Source: Amblyomma americanum
Lineage: Eukaryota > Arthropoda > Arachnida > Ixodida > Ixodidae
Direction: 5' to 3'
Length of the DNA stretch: 64,000 nucleotides
Assembly (NCBI RefSeq): GCF_052857255.1
Contig: NC_135506.1
Coordinates: 76,651,056 to 76,715,055 of the forward strand
Part shown: positions 24,083 to 34,674 of the stretch, one piece after another
Numbering within the stretch: the stretch's first letter is position 1
Layout of the letters: each line of letters begins with the position of its first letter
The notes under the pieces: generated by a model
What the model saw: the letters and a program-made list of their open reading frames with translations, nothing else
What the model was told of the DNA's origin: nothing
Databases searched by the model: none
Position numbers and translations under genes: made by a program

Positions 24083-25170
24083 TCAACTAGAAAGATTAGC
24101 GGGCACGAGAGCAGGACGCCAGATCATGGAAAGTGTCGGCATCCGTTAACATGCACAACAAGGCCAGAAAGTCGCTGTTCCGGACACGATCAGACAAACC
24201 CTAAGAGTCGACCCGATTCCGCGGTACGTCCACCCAGAACACAACCGGGGAAGAAGAGTGGCCAGGGCCAGAGCTCTCCTACACAGCCACGGAGACGAAA
24301 CGGGGACAAGGTACGTTGACGCCGCGGAATACGCAGAACACTCGCAATTCGCGGTTGCGGTCGTCGATTCGAATGGCGAAACGCGCATAACGGCAAGTGT
24401 AGCGTGCGAGCGCGCAGAAGAAGCGGAGGTAGCGGCGGTGGCCCTCGCCCTCACGGATCCGACGTGCACCACAGTTCTCTGCGACTCGCGACAAACGGTC
24501 AAAAACTACGCCAAAGGATGGATCTCACAGACAGCGGCCCGAATCCTGAGCAATCGAAAAGTCCAGTGGGAGGAAGCTTTTCAAACCAGAACCCAGTGGT
24601 TCCCGGCGCACATGGGAGAAGTATGCAACACATATCGCAACCGAAACGGGACGACACACGCCAAGGCGCGCGAGCTCGCGAACCGCGCCGGCGACCGTCG
24701 TCCATGGGACAGCACCAAAGACTGTTTGACCACCTACCACGAAATTACCAAGGCCCTCTGCCTGGCCCGCCGAACCTTCCCTCCGCCCAACGACAAGCTG
24801 GACAGGGCGCACGCGGTAGCCCTCAGACAACTGCAGACGCTCACGTACCCAAACCCGGCACAATACCACAGGCTCTACCCCGGAACATACCCGACGGATA
24901 TATGCAAGGTCTGCCACACTGCTATAGCAACTTTACCCCACATGCTCTGGAACTGTAGCAAAAACCCTGACGGTGCTAACTCCGGAACCCTCCCGCCGCT
25001 GTGGGCCGCTGCCTTGCGCAGCCCCAGTCTCGGTGACCAACTCTGGGCCGTCCAGCAGGCCCGCGAGGCGACGGCGAGGCAACACCTCGACGTCCCTACG
25101 TGGGAGACCTAAGGCCCCGTCTGCGAAAGCTCTGCAGGACTTTTGAATAAAGTTGTTACCAACTAACCAA
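24083..25170 (+). mobile_element. 5'-truncated LINE (RNase H and C-terminal finger) inserted in a Ruka SINE
   Basis: One frame runs from ERLAGTRAGRQIMES to the stop at 25112, interrupted only by TAA at 24147. It holds the end of the RT thumb region, an RNase H domain with VDAAEY, AEEAEVAAVAL and LCDSRQ, and the C-terminal finger CKVCHTAIATLPHMLWNC (C-X2-C-X8-H-X4-C). The 3' end has AATAAA and the terminus GTTGTTACCAACTAACCAA. It belongs to the same general clade as the complete LINE at 31-37 kb but to another, more GC-rich family. With a single nonsense codon it looks fairly young. It carries a 2-bp or no target duplication. Confidence 0.88.
24258..25112 (+). pseudogene. LINE ORF2 C-terminal fragment (RNase H)
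   Basis: The open part of the truncated LINE ORF: RNase H and CCHC finger, 284 codons from an internal GTG. In the intact family this would be the C-terminus of a roughly 1200-residue polyprotein with endonuclease and reverse transcriptase. Here no promoter or start remains and the upstream frame has a stop, so expression as a protein is unlikely. Confidence 0.85.
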
Positions 25171-25302
25171 CCCTCCACTACGGCACCTCTCTCTTCATTT
25201 CTTCTTTCACTCCCTCCTTTATCCCTTCCCTTACGGCGCGGTTCAGGTGTCCGCCGATATATGAGACAGATACTGCGCCATTTCCTTTCCCCAAAAACCA
25301 AG
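25171..25302 (+). mobile_element. Ruka SINE, 3' half
   Basis: It continues the copy split at 24082: CCCTCCACTACGGC, the pyrimidine stretch, and a tail to CCAAAAACCAAGTATTATTATT. Confidence 0.85.
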
Positions 25303-26391
25303 TATTATTATTTCACGAGATGTTTATTTTTTTTCTGTTTGAAGCATTGTATACAGTGACTTTTGCTTAGATACGTATATTTAATGGAGACATACGTGTA
25401 TTTAAATATCTTGTTGCAAGGTTTTGTGCATACATACAGTGACTTTGTTTCCAGAGACACTTTCTTGTCCTTCATCAAGTTGTATCTTCGCATTTCTAAT
25501 AATCTATTTTATCTTCGCCCTTCTAATGTATATTTTGCAGAACTCCTGGTTTATACATGTTCTCGCTGTTGCGAATAAAATTTCGGTGCAATTACTCGCA
25601 ATACATGACCGGAGACAGCTGCTGCGCAGTACACTGGAACGAAGGACAGCGTCATTGAGATATTTTTTCCTGGCTGTTGGATATGCGCAAAAATCTAAAG
25701 GTTCTCGAACGACAAAGATTCATTAAAATGTTTGTCCTCTGCTTGCTCACTTCATGCCCTTTACGTTTCTCACATCCGCGCCATGCACTGCTTTGCTGGT
25801 TTCGGACTGATATAGTTTTAGACTTCGTGTGATATTTTCTTTACTTATTAAATACGCAAAAACATGGAAGCATTGGTATCAGTTATGTCTGCCACGATTT
25901 TTAAGACATACGAATACATTCTTTTATTTAAAGAATGCATATTTCACTCGTCTATACAATGCGTAGCGTTATCTAATACACAGTGGCATTATCAATGGCA
26001 ATGCCGTTACTATTCTTGCGTTTGATTCCTCCACAAATTCTATGAGCAGGCCGCTCTGCAACATGAGCCCCCCATCCCCGAACAAAATTTCTGGCTACGC
26101 CACTGCACGCCAGTGAGTAATTGCTCCCTTATTACAAATCTACTCCACCTAGGGGATTACCCTAAACATTTGACCACACTCGTTTAACGTCCAGGTTTCC
26201 AAGCGGAATGCCTCACCTGGCATCATCATTATCCCATCTGAATACACAGTGATTAGGTTTTTCACGCCAAGGAAGCAAAGCGTATCCGACCGGTTTGAAA
26301 CGTTAGCAAATTAACCAATCATCATGGCCGACGCCACGAGAGCTAAGGCACTGGACAATGAAGAGCCGATCCTGCGTAAAAAAATAATAAA
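25303..26391. other. Intergenic stretch, nothing recognised
   Basis: AT-rich sequence with no domain-bearing frame and no match to the other repeats of the window. Confidence 0.5.
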
Positions 26392-26693
26392 AATTGGTTT
26401 TGGGGAAAGGAAATGGCGCAGTATCTGTCACATATATCGTTGGACACCCGAACCGCGCCGTAAGGGAAGGGATAAAGGAGGGAGTGAAAGAACAAAGGAA
26501 GAAAGAGGTGCCGTAGTGGAGGGCTCCGGAATAATTTCGACCACCTGGGGATCCTTAATGTGCACTGACATCGCACAGCACACGGGCGCCTTAGCGTTTT
26601 TCCTCCATAAAAACGCAGCCGCCGCGGTCGGGTTCGAACCCGGGAACTCCGGATCAGTAGTCGAGCGCCCTAACCACTGAGCCACCGCGGCCG
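26392..26693 (-). mobile_element. Ruka SINE, full length
   Basis: Antisense copy with tail at left (TTGGTTTTGGGGAAAGGAAA) and head at right (GAGCCACCGCGGC). The B-box is intact. Confidence 0.9.
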
Positions 26694-29334
26694 ATAACCT
26701 TCTCAGTCTGGTCACAGAACGCAGACACTGCCGCGTTCCACCACCTGAAGCAACGGGCGTCATCAGTGTTTCGACGCGAACAGTGGCGACTATGCATACG
26801 TTCAGCAACTGGTTGATCTTTGCCATTCAACGACGGGTCGTGTCTTTCAATACTAACGCAAAATACATGTAGCACAATTAAGGGCCTCATAAATGGTGGT
26901 CACGGCACACTATCTGCAGACAACGTCCAGACAACAACGGCTAGACTCATGAGCAAGGCTTCTCTGCACGAACACCTGCAAAGAAGCCACTCGGACGCCC
27001 ACACCTACTCATTCGAACCGACCACAAAGCCCGTCTACTAATACACTTTTGATCACTCCCCGCGAACTTTTTTACCACGCCGCCTATATAAAAAGGGCTC
27101 CCGCGGCTAGTGGGTAAGTACTCGCCACAAACTGATCGCAAGCACGGTAAGTGGTGCGATCAGTTTGATTATAAAGATATCAAATTTGTTCTCTAGCTAC
27201 AGCCAGCTTCGTGATGAGCAGTCATCGGGAAGGCCATTGTGACTGGCAAAACAAACGAAGCAGGCCCCTCAAATGTCCACGGCAACAGGCTCCTAACACT
27301 TCTACGTGCTGACCACTTTATGCACGCCAGGCTTCGGCCAACAGGTGAACTGTGTGCACCAGTTGTCTTTCCTTCCTGTGAGTCTGCGTTGTTGCTATCA
27401 AGTTTTCAATCATTACCAACCAATTAATAAGCCCGACAGAAAATCTTGTTAATTCCATGTGCCATACAAATATCTTGCTGTACTGTGTTTTCTGGCACAC
27501 CTCCACTAAGATGCGCAGGAGAGCTCACAGTTATAGCCACGCACCAAAAAACAAGAAAACAAGTAAGCAACACGAACAAGTGAATAAGCAGCACACAAAT
27601 AGGGCAACGGAAACATACATGTCATGTCATGCTATATGAATGCACCAGTATCATTTTCACTAACGATCAGTACAGATTGTGGCAACAGTCACCAGTTCAA
27701 AATTGAAGCGCTAGCTTCACATGTCTCCTATGGTATGGTCATGTCAGTTATGTTAAAGAAATTTTGGACTGCACTTCGGCAATGCGGAATTCCTGCGTCT
27801 GTGGAACCAATAATCCTTAATGGCCTTGGTTACTCCATTTCCAGAGCAAGCCCTGACGGCGATATCAAATGTAAGATTTTTTCCTTAAACTGGCGAGCAT
27901 TGATCGATTTCAAGTAGCCCCTGCACCTGATGTCCGCCATTACAGTCTTCCGATCAATTATCGAGCGTGTCCCACCCCCCAACGAAGGAGCAAATAAGTC
28001 TGACAGCATAGTATATCAAAACTGAACTACAAGGATAAACAGTCTTTACGATACTCGTATAAGTGGAACGTAGGAAGTATCCACGCACACAGAGTCTGTG
28101 GCACATCACCCTTCAAGAGCCTATTATGTGTACTCAATACGATGGGCAGAAAAAAAAAAGTTTTTTTTTTGTGGAAAACTAAAATCTTGGAATCACGTCC
28201 TCCGTAGGTAATGACCGTGGCTTCCAGACCTTTTTATGATGTACCACTAACTGACAGCGCAGCATTTATAAATACGTTAACACTGCTTCTTTATAGGCGT
28301 CCTCTTTCATCTTGCTGAAATCGTAAAGTGCGTTGCCCCGCCGCCAATTGTAGGCGAAGTGTACAATTTTTCAGCAGCCCTTGTATGCCATCTACTGCAT
28401 CGAAGTGGGGGCCACACCGAGATTTTTTGTCGCAGCCAACATCTTTCACGCAACCCCAAAAAAAAATAAAGATGCCTACGTTTCTATTTTGCAGTCAATT
28501 TCCCTTTAAAACGTACATTTGCATTCGATTTCTGACTGTCCAGTGAAGAAGAGTGCTGTATTTCCCCTGGCGTGAATCCCAACCATCTACTCAACCTGAT
28601 CGAACGCCCCACGCCCTGCCCTTTACGATGTCGTCCTAAGCTCCTTGACCATAGCAACTCCTAAACCCTCCGTAACATTTGTGTCTCGAAATGTGCACAT
28701 TTCCCTGTGACACAAACCTAATACTGCAAAGACTGAAAAATACAGACGTGACGCGTACGGGACAAACGCCGTTTCATGCTCGTCTTGTCTCTGCGCTGTG
28801 TTAAACTGTGAATCACTACCAACTTGCCTTATTCCACTTAAAGATGACACGAAAGTTGTGGCGTCGCCTGTGGCAGTAAAACTAACTGCATGTGACGGCT
28901 CAAAAGCTGCGGAGTCCCTCCAACAGCTCAAGCCGGAGCTCACAGGTGGCGCCAGTGTCTCCTGTGCTCGACCAGTTTGTAGACCCGGGCGATGCCTTGA
29001 TTTCAAATCTGTGATTTGTTGCTGGTATGATAGAGGAACTCCGCACGCTGGCCGCATGAGGGAGCTGTGTTCAGTTAGGTGCCTAAAGAAGTAATTGCGG
29101 ACTGTTACTATATGTATGGGCTAGCCAAACACGTGGCGGGCGGTTTCACAAGTACAGGAGCTATAGAACTGGCGACACCAATAAGAACAGTCACCATTTC
29201 GTGGTCGATATCGCCAGGCCGTCTCCCGCATCAGTCTAAGAACCCAAAAATTACGGCTAAAACAACTGCATCACAAGTACGGCGAGCATATAACTAGATG
29301 CATGACAGCATGCAAGGGCATCTTAACTTCAGTC
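26694..29334. other. Intergenic stretch, mostly unrecognised
   Basis: No recognisable gene. It contains the TATA/hairpin site listed at 27085-27166, an A-run/T-run pair at 28150-28171, and several short frames without domains (for example 27624-27917 and 28623-29057). Confidence 0.5.
27085..27166 (+). promoter_or_regulatory. TATA-like box followed by a 12-bp-arm hairpin
   Basis: TATATAAAAA at 27085-27094 in a GC-rich setting, then GGTAAGTA (donor-like) at 27113, then perfect inverted arms AAACTGATCGCA (27129-27140) and TGCGATCAGTTT (27155-27166). It looks like a core promoter, but no gene downstream can be named. Confidence 0.3.
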
Positions 29335-29445
29335 TTGGTTTGTGGGCTTCAACGCCTCGATGCTGCACGTGGGGAATGAGTGAAGCCGTAGTTGAGGGCT
29401 CCGGATTCCCTCCGACGGCCTGGAGTTCTTTAACGTGCACTGAGG
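29335..29445 (-). mobile_element. SINE-2, strongly diverged fragment
   Basis: Recognisable by TGAAGCCGTAGTTGAGGGC, CTCCGGA and GTTCTTTAACGTGCACTGA in family order. The tRNA-like head is absent. Confidence 0.55.
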
Positions 29446-29639
29446 CAGGTTCAGCAACTGATGACAAAATCTTTAAGAAACGCATGGAAATGCAAACTTT
29501 CCGTAAAAATTGCCCTGTGCGACAAGATATGTGTGACGAGAACGCTTTCGAAACGTTATCTTCCAGTGAGTAAAACAAAGGCCAAGTGGACCCAGTAACA
29601 AAGTTTTCATTTATTTACCCTCCCCTCCATCGAAGTAAC

Positions 29640-31062
29640 GTTTACGAAAGCTGCTGACTGCGGCGGTCAGCAGGTTTCGAAAACGGCGCGCTCTCACAAA
29701 CGCGCTCTACCGGCATGACCGGCACTGAACGCGCCGGCCAGCGAACCGATAATAACGTGCTCCCACATCTCGCAGCAAAAACACGCCAAGCGACGCGAGC
29801 GAAAACTCCGGCGCTTCCCAACAGGACACCGCGAAACAAACACTGCACACGCATACACCAGAACCGCACTCAACGAAATGCACTCACATGCGCTTCCTAA
29901 TAGAATTCGAGGCAGTTCGGGAAACACTTACAAAGCGGGTATGAAGCAACCAAGCCCGCCGAGCCGTGCCAGCTTCTGTAGAAAGCGCTGGCCGGAGTCA
30001 GGTGTAAGGAGCAAGCGCAAGACAGTAAAACTCGGTAACAGTGCGAAATTAGACGATACGTTGACATGCGTCCGGCAAGTTACTGCTTTTGTAAAGGAAG
30101 AACGGGCGAACGACGATGCCACGGCACAAATAGAGGCTGACAAAGGCAGCAGCAGCGCACGACCACCGCTCTCGACGAGCGAGCAGGCAGAGCGCGTTCC
30201 GTTGACCTTCAGTTTCTTCGTTGTAAGCGAGGGCGCCAGGGTGCGCCGCTACGTTGCAGCCGGGAGAAATCAAAACCGGCCGCCAGGAAAGACGACACGA
30301 GAGAAAACATGCCTCGGCCTCTCCGGGGGCCGCAAAACCGAGTCCGGAATCATTTGGAGGGAAGCGAAATTCCAAATAAGACTAAATCCAGATAAATCGG
30401 GCATTAGACAGGGGCGAAAAGCAAAACAACTGCCCGACCATTGTTTTCGATTTCTGTCCCGTCTTCTTTTACTCGGTGCTTTTCGTAGCGGCCGAACGGC
30501 GGCGCGCCGGTAGCCATTTTGTCAACGGCGACGCGGATAAAGAAGGGGAGCGCGCAGCTGCGCGCCTCGCGCGTCTATAATCTCTTTCACTCTCTATTGT
30601 GCGCCCTCTCTCAGTCTCTCATCTTTCGCTCTCTCTTTCTTTCTCTTTGTATTGCTTTGTGTTCTTTTGCGTATTTTTGCCGCGCGCACGTAACGTTCAG
30701 CGCATGCGCGTGAGGGCATTGGTTGCCCCCCCCCCCCCCTTTTTTTTTTTCAGGGAGCGCGCTGAGCGGCTCGCGTCGTCTGCTACAGTTTGGTTGCACG
30801 ATGCCGCGGGCTGCTTTCTGTACGAAGTGCGCCCTCTGCTGCGACTTTTCAACCGCTGCGTTTAGACGTGTGTTTCTGCCATGGTCTTCGCCGATGTTAT
30901 TCAAATCAGAGCTGGTTCGGATCTGTTCGCATCACTACACATACCGTCGTCTGCTGGAAATATTTTGCTGGCCAAAGCTGTTCACTAAACAGCGCTGTCG
31001 GTTCCGAGCTTGAAGCGTAGACGCTGAGGGCCGCTTTGCAGGTAATTCAGCTCGCACAGAAG
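29640..31062 (+). promoter_or_regulatory. GC- and CpG-rich promoter-like region
   Basis: The base composition differs sharply from the flanks. It includes GCCATTTTG (30513-30521, YY1-like), the NRF-1-like palindrome GCGCATGCGCG (30700-30710), a long pyrimidine stretch (30580-30660) and a C-run/T-run (30727-30751). An ATG in good context at 30881 opens only 34 codons before a stop. The features fit a TATA-less housekeeping-type promoter with a first exon, now followed by the complete LINE. The gene itself cannot be identified here. Confidence 0.4.
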
Positions 31063-31075
31063 CGAATCCGCGGGA
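31063..31075. repeat. Target-site duplication, left copy (complete LINE)
   Basis: CGAATCCGCGGGA, identical to 36907-36919. It marks the 3' side of the minus-strand LINE. Confidence 0.9.
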
Positions 31076-31137
31076 TAGGATAGGATAGGAAAACTTTTAA
31101 TATCCAACAGAAAGAGGGTAGCCAGAGGGCTACCCGC
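31076..31137 (-). other. 3' UTR and pentanucleotide tail of the complete LINE
   Basis: After the ORF2 stop comes an 8-bp perfect stem (GGGTAGCC / GGCTACCC), then a short AT-rich run (ATATTAAAAG) and three to four TATCC repeats. LINEs without poly(A) often end in such short repeats, and the hairpin is a plausible RT recognition element. Confidence 0.8.
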
Positions 31138-34100
31138 CTAGACGACGGCCGAAAGGTCTTGACTCTCGGCGGCGGCTTCGGCCAGTCGGACGAGTTGTAA
31201 CTGAGTCGCCGGGTCGGAGCTCAGTAGTAAGGTCTCCCATTGATCTTTTGTGTTAATACCTCGTCCCTCCCGGGGAGCATGAGGACATTCCCATAGTATG
31301 TGGTCCAAGGTGGCCCTAAGTTCGCAGTTCGCGCATTTTTCTGAAAATTGCCCTGGGTACATAAGACTCCAGAGGGCCGGGTTTGGAAATGTGTAAGTTT
31401 GTAACCGGCGCCAGTTGATGGCTTGGTATCTGGACAAGGATCTATCCGCTGGAGGAAGTCTAGCTCGTTGCAAACGATAGTGTTGTGTAATTTCTCTGTA
31501 GGTCACCATGCGATCCCTGTCTGTAAAGACCACCTCGCTCGGGTCCGCCCGGAAAGAAAAGCCTCGGGCGAACTCGTGGGCCGTCTCATTACCAGGCAGG
31601 GATGCATGTGCTGGTGTCCAGACTAGCGTAATTTTCCGGTCTATTACATGACGGCTTAGAATTGTATTCGTTAGAGGGGAGACCCGGCCCCTGCTGAAAT
31701 TTAGTATGGCAACTTTGGAGTCACTGATGATGTATCTCGCTTTTGTGCCTACACAAGCCAGTGCTATGGCAGCTTCCTCTGCAGTCTCTGGGTTACCCGA
31801 GAGTATGGAGGCACTTATTTTGAGGAGTTGTTTATTATTGACGACCGCGACGATCATCGTGTTCTTACCATACTCAGCGGCATCCACGTAGACCACGTCC
31901 TCGTCTTTGGAGGAGCGGAAGCGTTTCTCTAGCGCCTCTGCCCGCTTGGCCCGGCGCACTGAGTGATGAATAGGATGCATATTCCTGGGTAATGGGGGTA
32001 CAACTATATTGTCTCGAATTTTTCCGAGCATGTCGACTTTGGCGGTTGTTCTGTTATCTCGGCTAAGATTGAGTTTTTCTAGAATGGCCCTGCCGGTTGT
32101 GGTCCCGGCTAAGCGTTCGATTTGGGACGTTCTCACTGCTTCCGTAATTTCTTCCAGGGTATTATGCATTCCCAGCTCTAGGAGGCGGTGAGTGGATGTA
32201 CGGATGGGCAATCCTAGAGCTTGTTTCGTGCATCGCCTGATAATTCCATTTATTTTTTCCTTTTCTGAAACTTTAAGATCAAGGAAGGGGGCAGCATACG
32301 AGATACGGCTTACTACGAACGCCTGTACCAGCCGTAGGAGATTATGCTCTTTCATGCCGTGTCTTCTGTTGGCAATCCGCTGTATGAGCCGCATAGTTTG
32401 TTGCGCGCAGTTTTCCATCTTAGTTATTGCATCACCGTTATACCCGTTGCTTTGTATAATCATTCCTAAAATTCTGATTTTTTCAACATGAGGAATATCC
32501 GCCCCTTGAGTTTGTAATTTGATGTTAGGGATGGTTCTAGTTTGTCTTTGATGCAGAGGTCTATAAAAAAGAAGTTCAGACTTCTGCGGCGAGCATTGCA
32601 AGCCCCTACGGCTGACATAGTTTTCGACCTCATTTATGGCCTTCTGTAGCGTACTTTCGATGTGCGCGTCGTGGCCACGGGTCATCCACATGGTGATATC
32701 GTCCGCATACATGCAGAAATTCAAGCCATCTATCCCCTCCAGTCTCTTCGGGAGCCGTATCATGGCCACGTTGAAGAGAATAGGGGAAAGTACCGAACCC
32801 TGAGGGGTGCCTATGCTGCCCAAGTGTATGTCTTGAGACTGACTTTCACCAAAGTGGATGCGCGCTATCCTGTCCGAAAGGAAATTGGCAATGTAGTTGT
32901 ATGTGCGCTCCCCGACGTTTAAAAGAGCCAGGTTTTCTAGTATCGCCTCGTGTTTTACATTATCGAAAGCTTTAGTGAGATCAAGTCCCACTATTACTTT
33001 CGCATCCAGCGACTTAGTGTCTAATATGTCATGTGTGAGCTGTAGCATGACATCTTGCGTGGACAAATGCGATCTAAAACCTATCATCGAATGGGGGTAC
33101 AAGTCGTTGTCTTCCATGAAATTGGTTAGTCGCGTTTGTATGACATGTTCCATCAGTTTTCCAACGCAAGAGGTGAGGGATATAGGCCTTAGATTTTCTA
33201 GATTGAGCGGTTTCCCTGGCTTAGGTATGAAAATAACCTTAGCGGTTTTCCATTGTTGGGGAATCTCACCCTTCTCCCAGCATTCTTGCATGAAATTGGT
33301 CAGCGCCGTTATAGATTTGTCATCTAGGTTTCTAAGCATTTTGTTGGTTACACCATCGGGTCCGGGGGCTGATTTGGTTTTCAGTTTTAGTATTTCTGCT
33401 CGAACCTCGAATTCGTGAATAGGGGCGTCTAGGTCGCTGTTGGATTTACCCTCATAGCGCGGTAAGGTAGTTTTGGTGGCGGAGCCTATATATCGACAAC
33501 GAATTGCATCGAGGAGTTCCTGCTCCGAACCTTCAAATTTATAACCTAATTTCTGTAAATTTTGTCGCTGTGTTAATTTGCTACCTTCTGGATCGAGGAG
33601 GTGCCGAAGGAGGTTCCATGTTTTGGCGACGCCGATATTGCCCTCAAGCTTGTCGCACATTGTTTCCCAGTTCTGATCGCAGAGTCTAAGTGCATATGCC
33701 TCAATCTCTTTGTTGTGGCGCGCTAGGCGTCTTCTGAGATTGCGATTCCACTTTTGTCTCTTTAAACGCTTTTCCATACTAGCTTTGGCCTCCCACATAT
33801 GAAGAAGGCGGCTGTCTAGTACTTCAAGTTCCGCGTTGTCGTCGAGCGTTTTAGTCGCATTCTTGGCGTCCCTGCGGAGTTCCTCCGCCCATTGTTCTAT
33901 GTTTGTGATTTCTGCCTTTCTCCCGTCCTGGTTACGAGCGTCGCGGAAAGCGTCCCATTCGATAATATGCGGGGAGCGCGTTTGGCGCTTGGCAGGGCCA
34001 ACGTCAGTTTCCGTGACAAGTATGTAATGGTCACTGCCTAGGTTTAGCAAGGAGTTGGACCAATTAGCTGTACCCGCATTCTTCACCAGGGTGAGGTCTG

Positions 34101-34674
34101 GGGACGTGTCAGCGCACACGCTGTTACCCATTCTTGTGGGGGTAAGAGGATCCGTGAGCAGGGTGAAGCCCATTTGCTGTATGTCTAGCCATAGCTCTCT
34201 CCCCTTCGTACAGGGCCGCGGGTAGCCCCACGCAGGGTGGTGGGCATTGAAGTCACCTAGAATAACCAGTGCGTGCTTGTTGCTTATACGCATCACTTTC
34301 CTGAAGAGGGAGTCGAATTTAACTTTCTTTTGACGTGGAGTGCTATAAATATTCAGAATGAAAAGACTGCGTTGAGTCTTTGTAGCCGGAATAAGTTCGA
34401 CGAGGACGTGCTCTATGTGGCGGATGCCCGTGTCATGTTCAATGGCCGTAATGTTCCTTCTAACGAATGTGGTAACATTAGGTTTGTCGCCTGTGGCGTT
34501 AAAAGCTTGATAACCAATTAATTTTGACGCGCCTCCAGTCTCCTGGAGGGCGATAACCTCTGGGTGGACCTTCAGAGACGCAAGGAGCTGCTGGAGGATC
34601 GGCCTTTTCCGCCGATACCCCCGGCAGTTCCATTGCCACAGCAAGTAGTTGTTATTCTTTGTGTATATGACCAT
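31138..34674 (-). CDS. LINE ORF2: endonuclease / reverse transcriptase / RNase H polyprotein, 1178 aa
   Basis: It nicks target DNA and copies the element's RNA into the genome. Domains in order: apurinic-like (EEP) endonuclease about 10-235, with WNCRGYRRKRP, the catalytic Glu in LQETGG, LGDFNAHHPAWG and SDHYI; reverse transcriptase about 440-720, with PKPGKPLNLENLRPIS, DLTKAFDNV, GTPQGSVLSP and the active-site YADD near 656; RNase H about 925-1060, with YVDAAEYG, AEEAAIALA, ISDSK and WTPAHASLPGNE; a C-terminal CCHC finger about 1113-1130 (CANCELRATLDHILWEC). The full length and absence of stops are typical of an intact element. The ATG at 34674 lies inside the end of ORF1 in another frame, suggesting reinitiation after ORF1. 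Confidence 0.93.
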   Translation of the reverse strand: MVIYTKNNNYLLWQWNCRGYRRKRPILQQLLASLKVHPEVIALQETGGASKLIGYQAFNATGDKPNVTTFVRRNITAIEHDTGIRHIEHVLVELIPATKTQRSLFILNIYSTPRQKKVKFDSLFRKVMRISNKHALVILGDFNAHHPAWGYPRPCTKGRELWLDIQQMGFTLLTDPLTPTRMGNSVCADTSPDLTLVKNAGTANWSNSLLNLGSDHYILVTETDVGPAKRQTRSPHIIEWDAFRDARNQDGRKAEITNIEQWAEELRRDAKNATKTLDDNAELEVLDSRLLHMWEAKASMEKRLKRQKWNRNLRRRLARHNKEIEAYALRLCDQNWETMCDKLEGNIGVAKTWNLLRHLLDPEGSKLTQRQNLQKLGYKFEGSEQELLDAIRCRYIGSATKTTLPRYEGKSNSDLDAPIHEFEVRAEILKLKTKSAPGPDGVTNKMLRNLDDKSITALTNFMQECWEKGEIPQQWKTAKVIFIPKPGKPLNLENLRPISLTSCVGKLMEHVIQTRLTNFMEDNDLYPHSMIGFRSHLSTQDVMLQLTHDILDTKSLDAKVIVGLDLTKAFDNVKHEAILENLALLNVGERTYNYIANFLSDRIARIHFGESQSQDIHLGSIGTPQGSVLSPILFNVAMIRLPKRLEGIDGLNFCMYADDITMWMTRGHDAHIESTLQKAINEVENYVSRRGLQCSPQKSELLFYRPLHQRQTRTIPNIKLQTQGADIPHVEKIRILGMIIQSNGYNGDAITKMENCAQQTMRLIQRIANRRHGMKEHNLLRLVQAFVVSRISYAAPFLDLKVSEKEKINGIIRRCTKQALGLPIRTSTHRLLELGMHNTLEEITEAVRTSQIERLAGTTTGRAILEKLNLSRDNRTTAKVDMLGKIRDNIVVPPLPRNMHPIHHSVRRAKRAEALEKRFRSSKDEDVVYVDAAEYGKNTMIVAVVNNKQLLKISASILSGNPETAEEAAIALACVGTKARYIISDSKVAILNFSRGRVSPLTNTILSRHVIDRKITLVWTPAHASLPGNETAHEFARGFSFRADPSEVVFTDRDRMVTYREITQHYRLQRARLPPADRSLSRYQAINWRRLQTYTFPNPALWSLMYPGQFSEKCANCELRATLDHILWECPHAPREGRGINTKDQWETLLLSSDPATQLQLVRLAEAAAESQDLSAVV

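Noticed and set aside
26324..26680. Open frames of the type GERKWRSICxIYRWTPEPRRKG, seen many times in the window
   Set aside because: They are translations of the Ruka SINE on one strand or the other and recur wherever a copy lies. SINEs are Pol III-derived and non-coding.
27624..27917. 97-codon plus-strand frame
   Set aside because: No domain, no good start context and AT-balanced codon use; likely chance.
29878..30513. 211-codon open frame in the GC-rich region
   Set aside because: No domain. It is low-complexity and arginine-rich, as expected from CpG-rich DNA, with open frames on both strands. More likely promoter or UTR.
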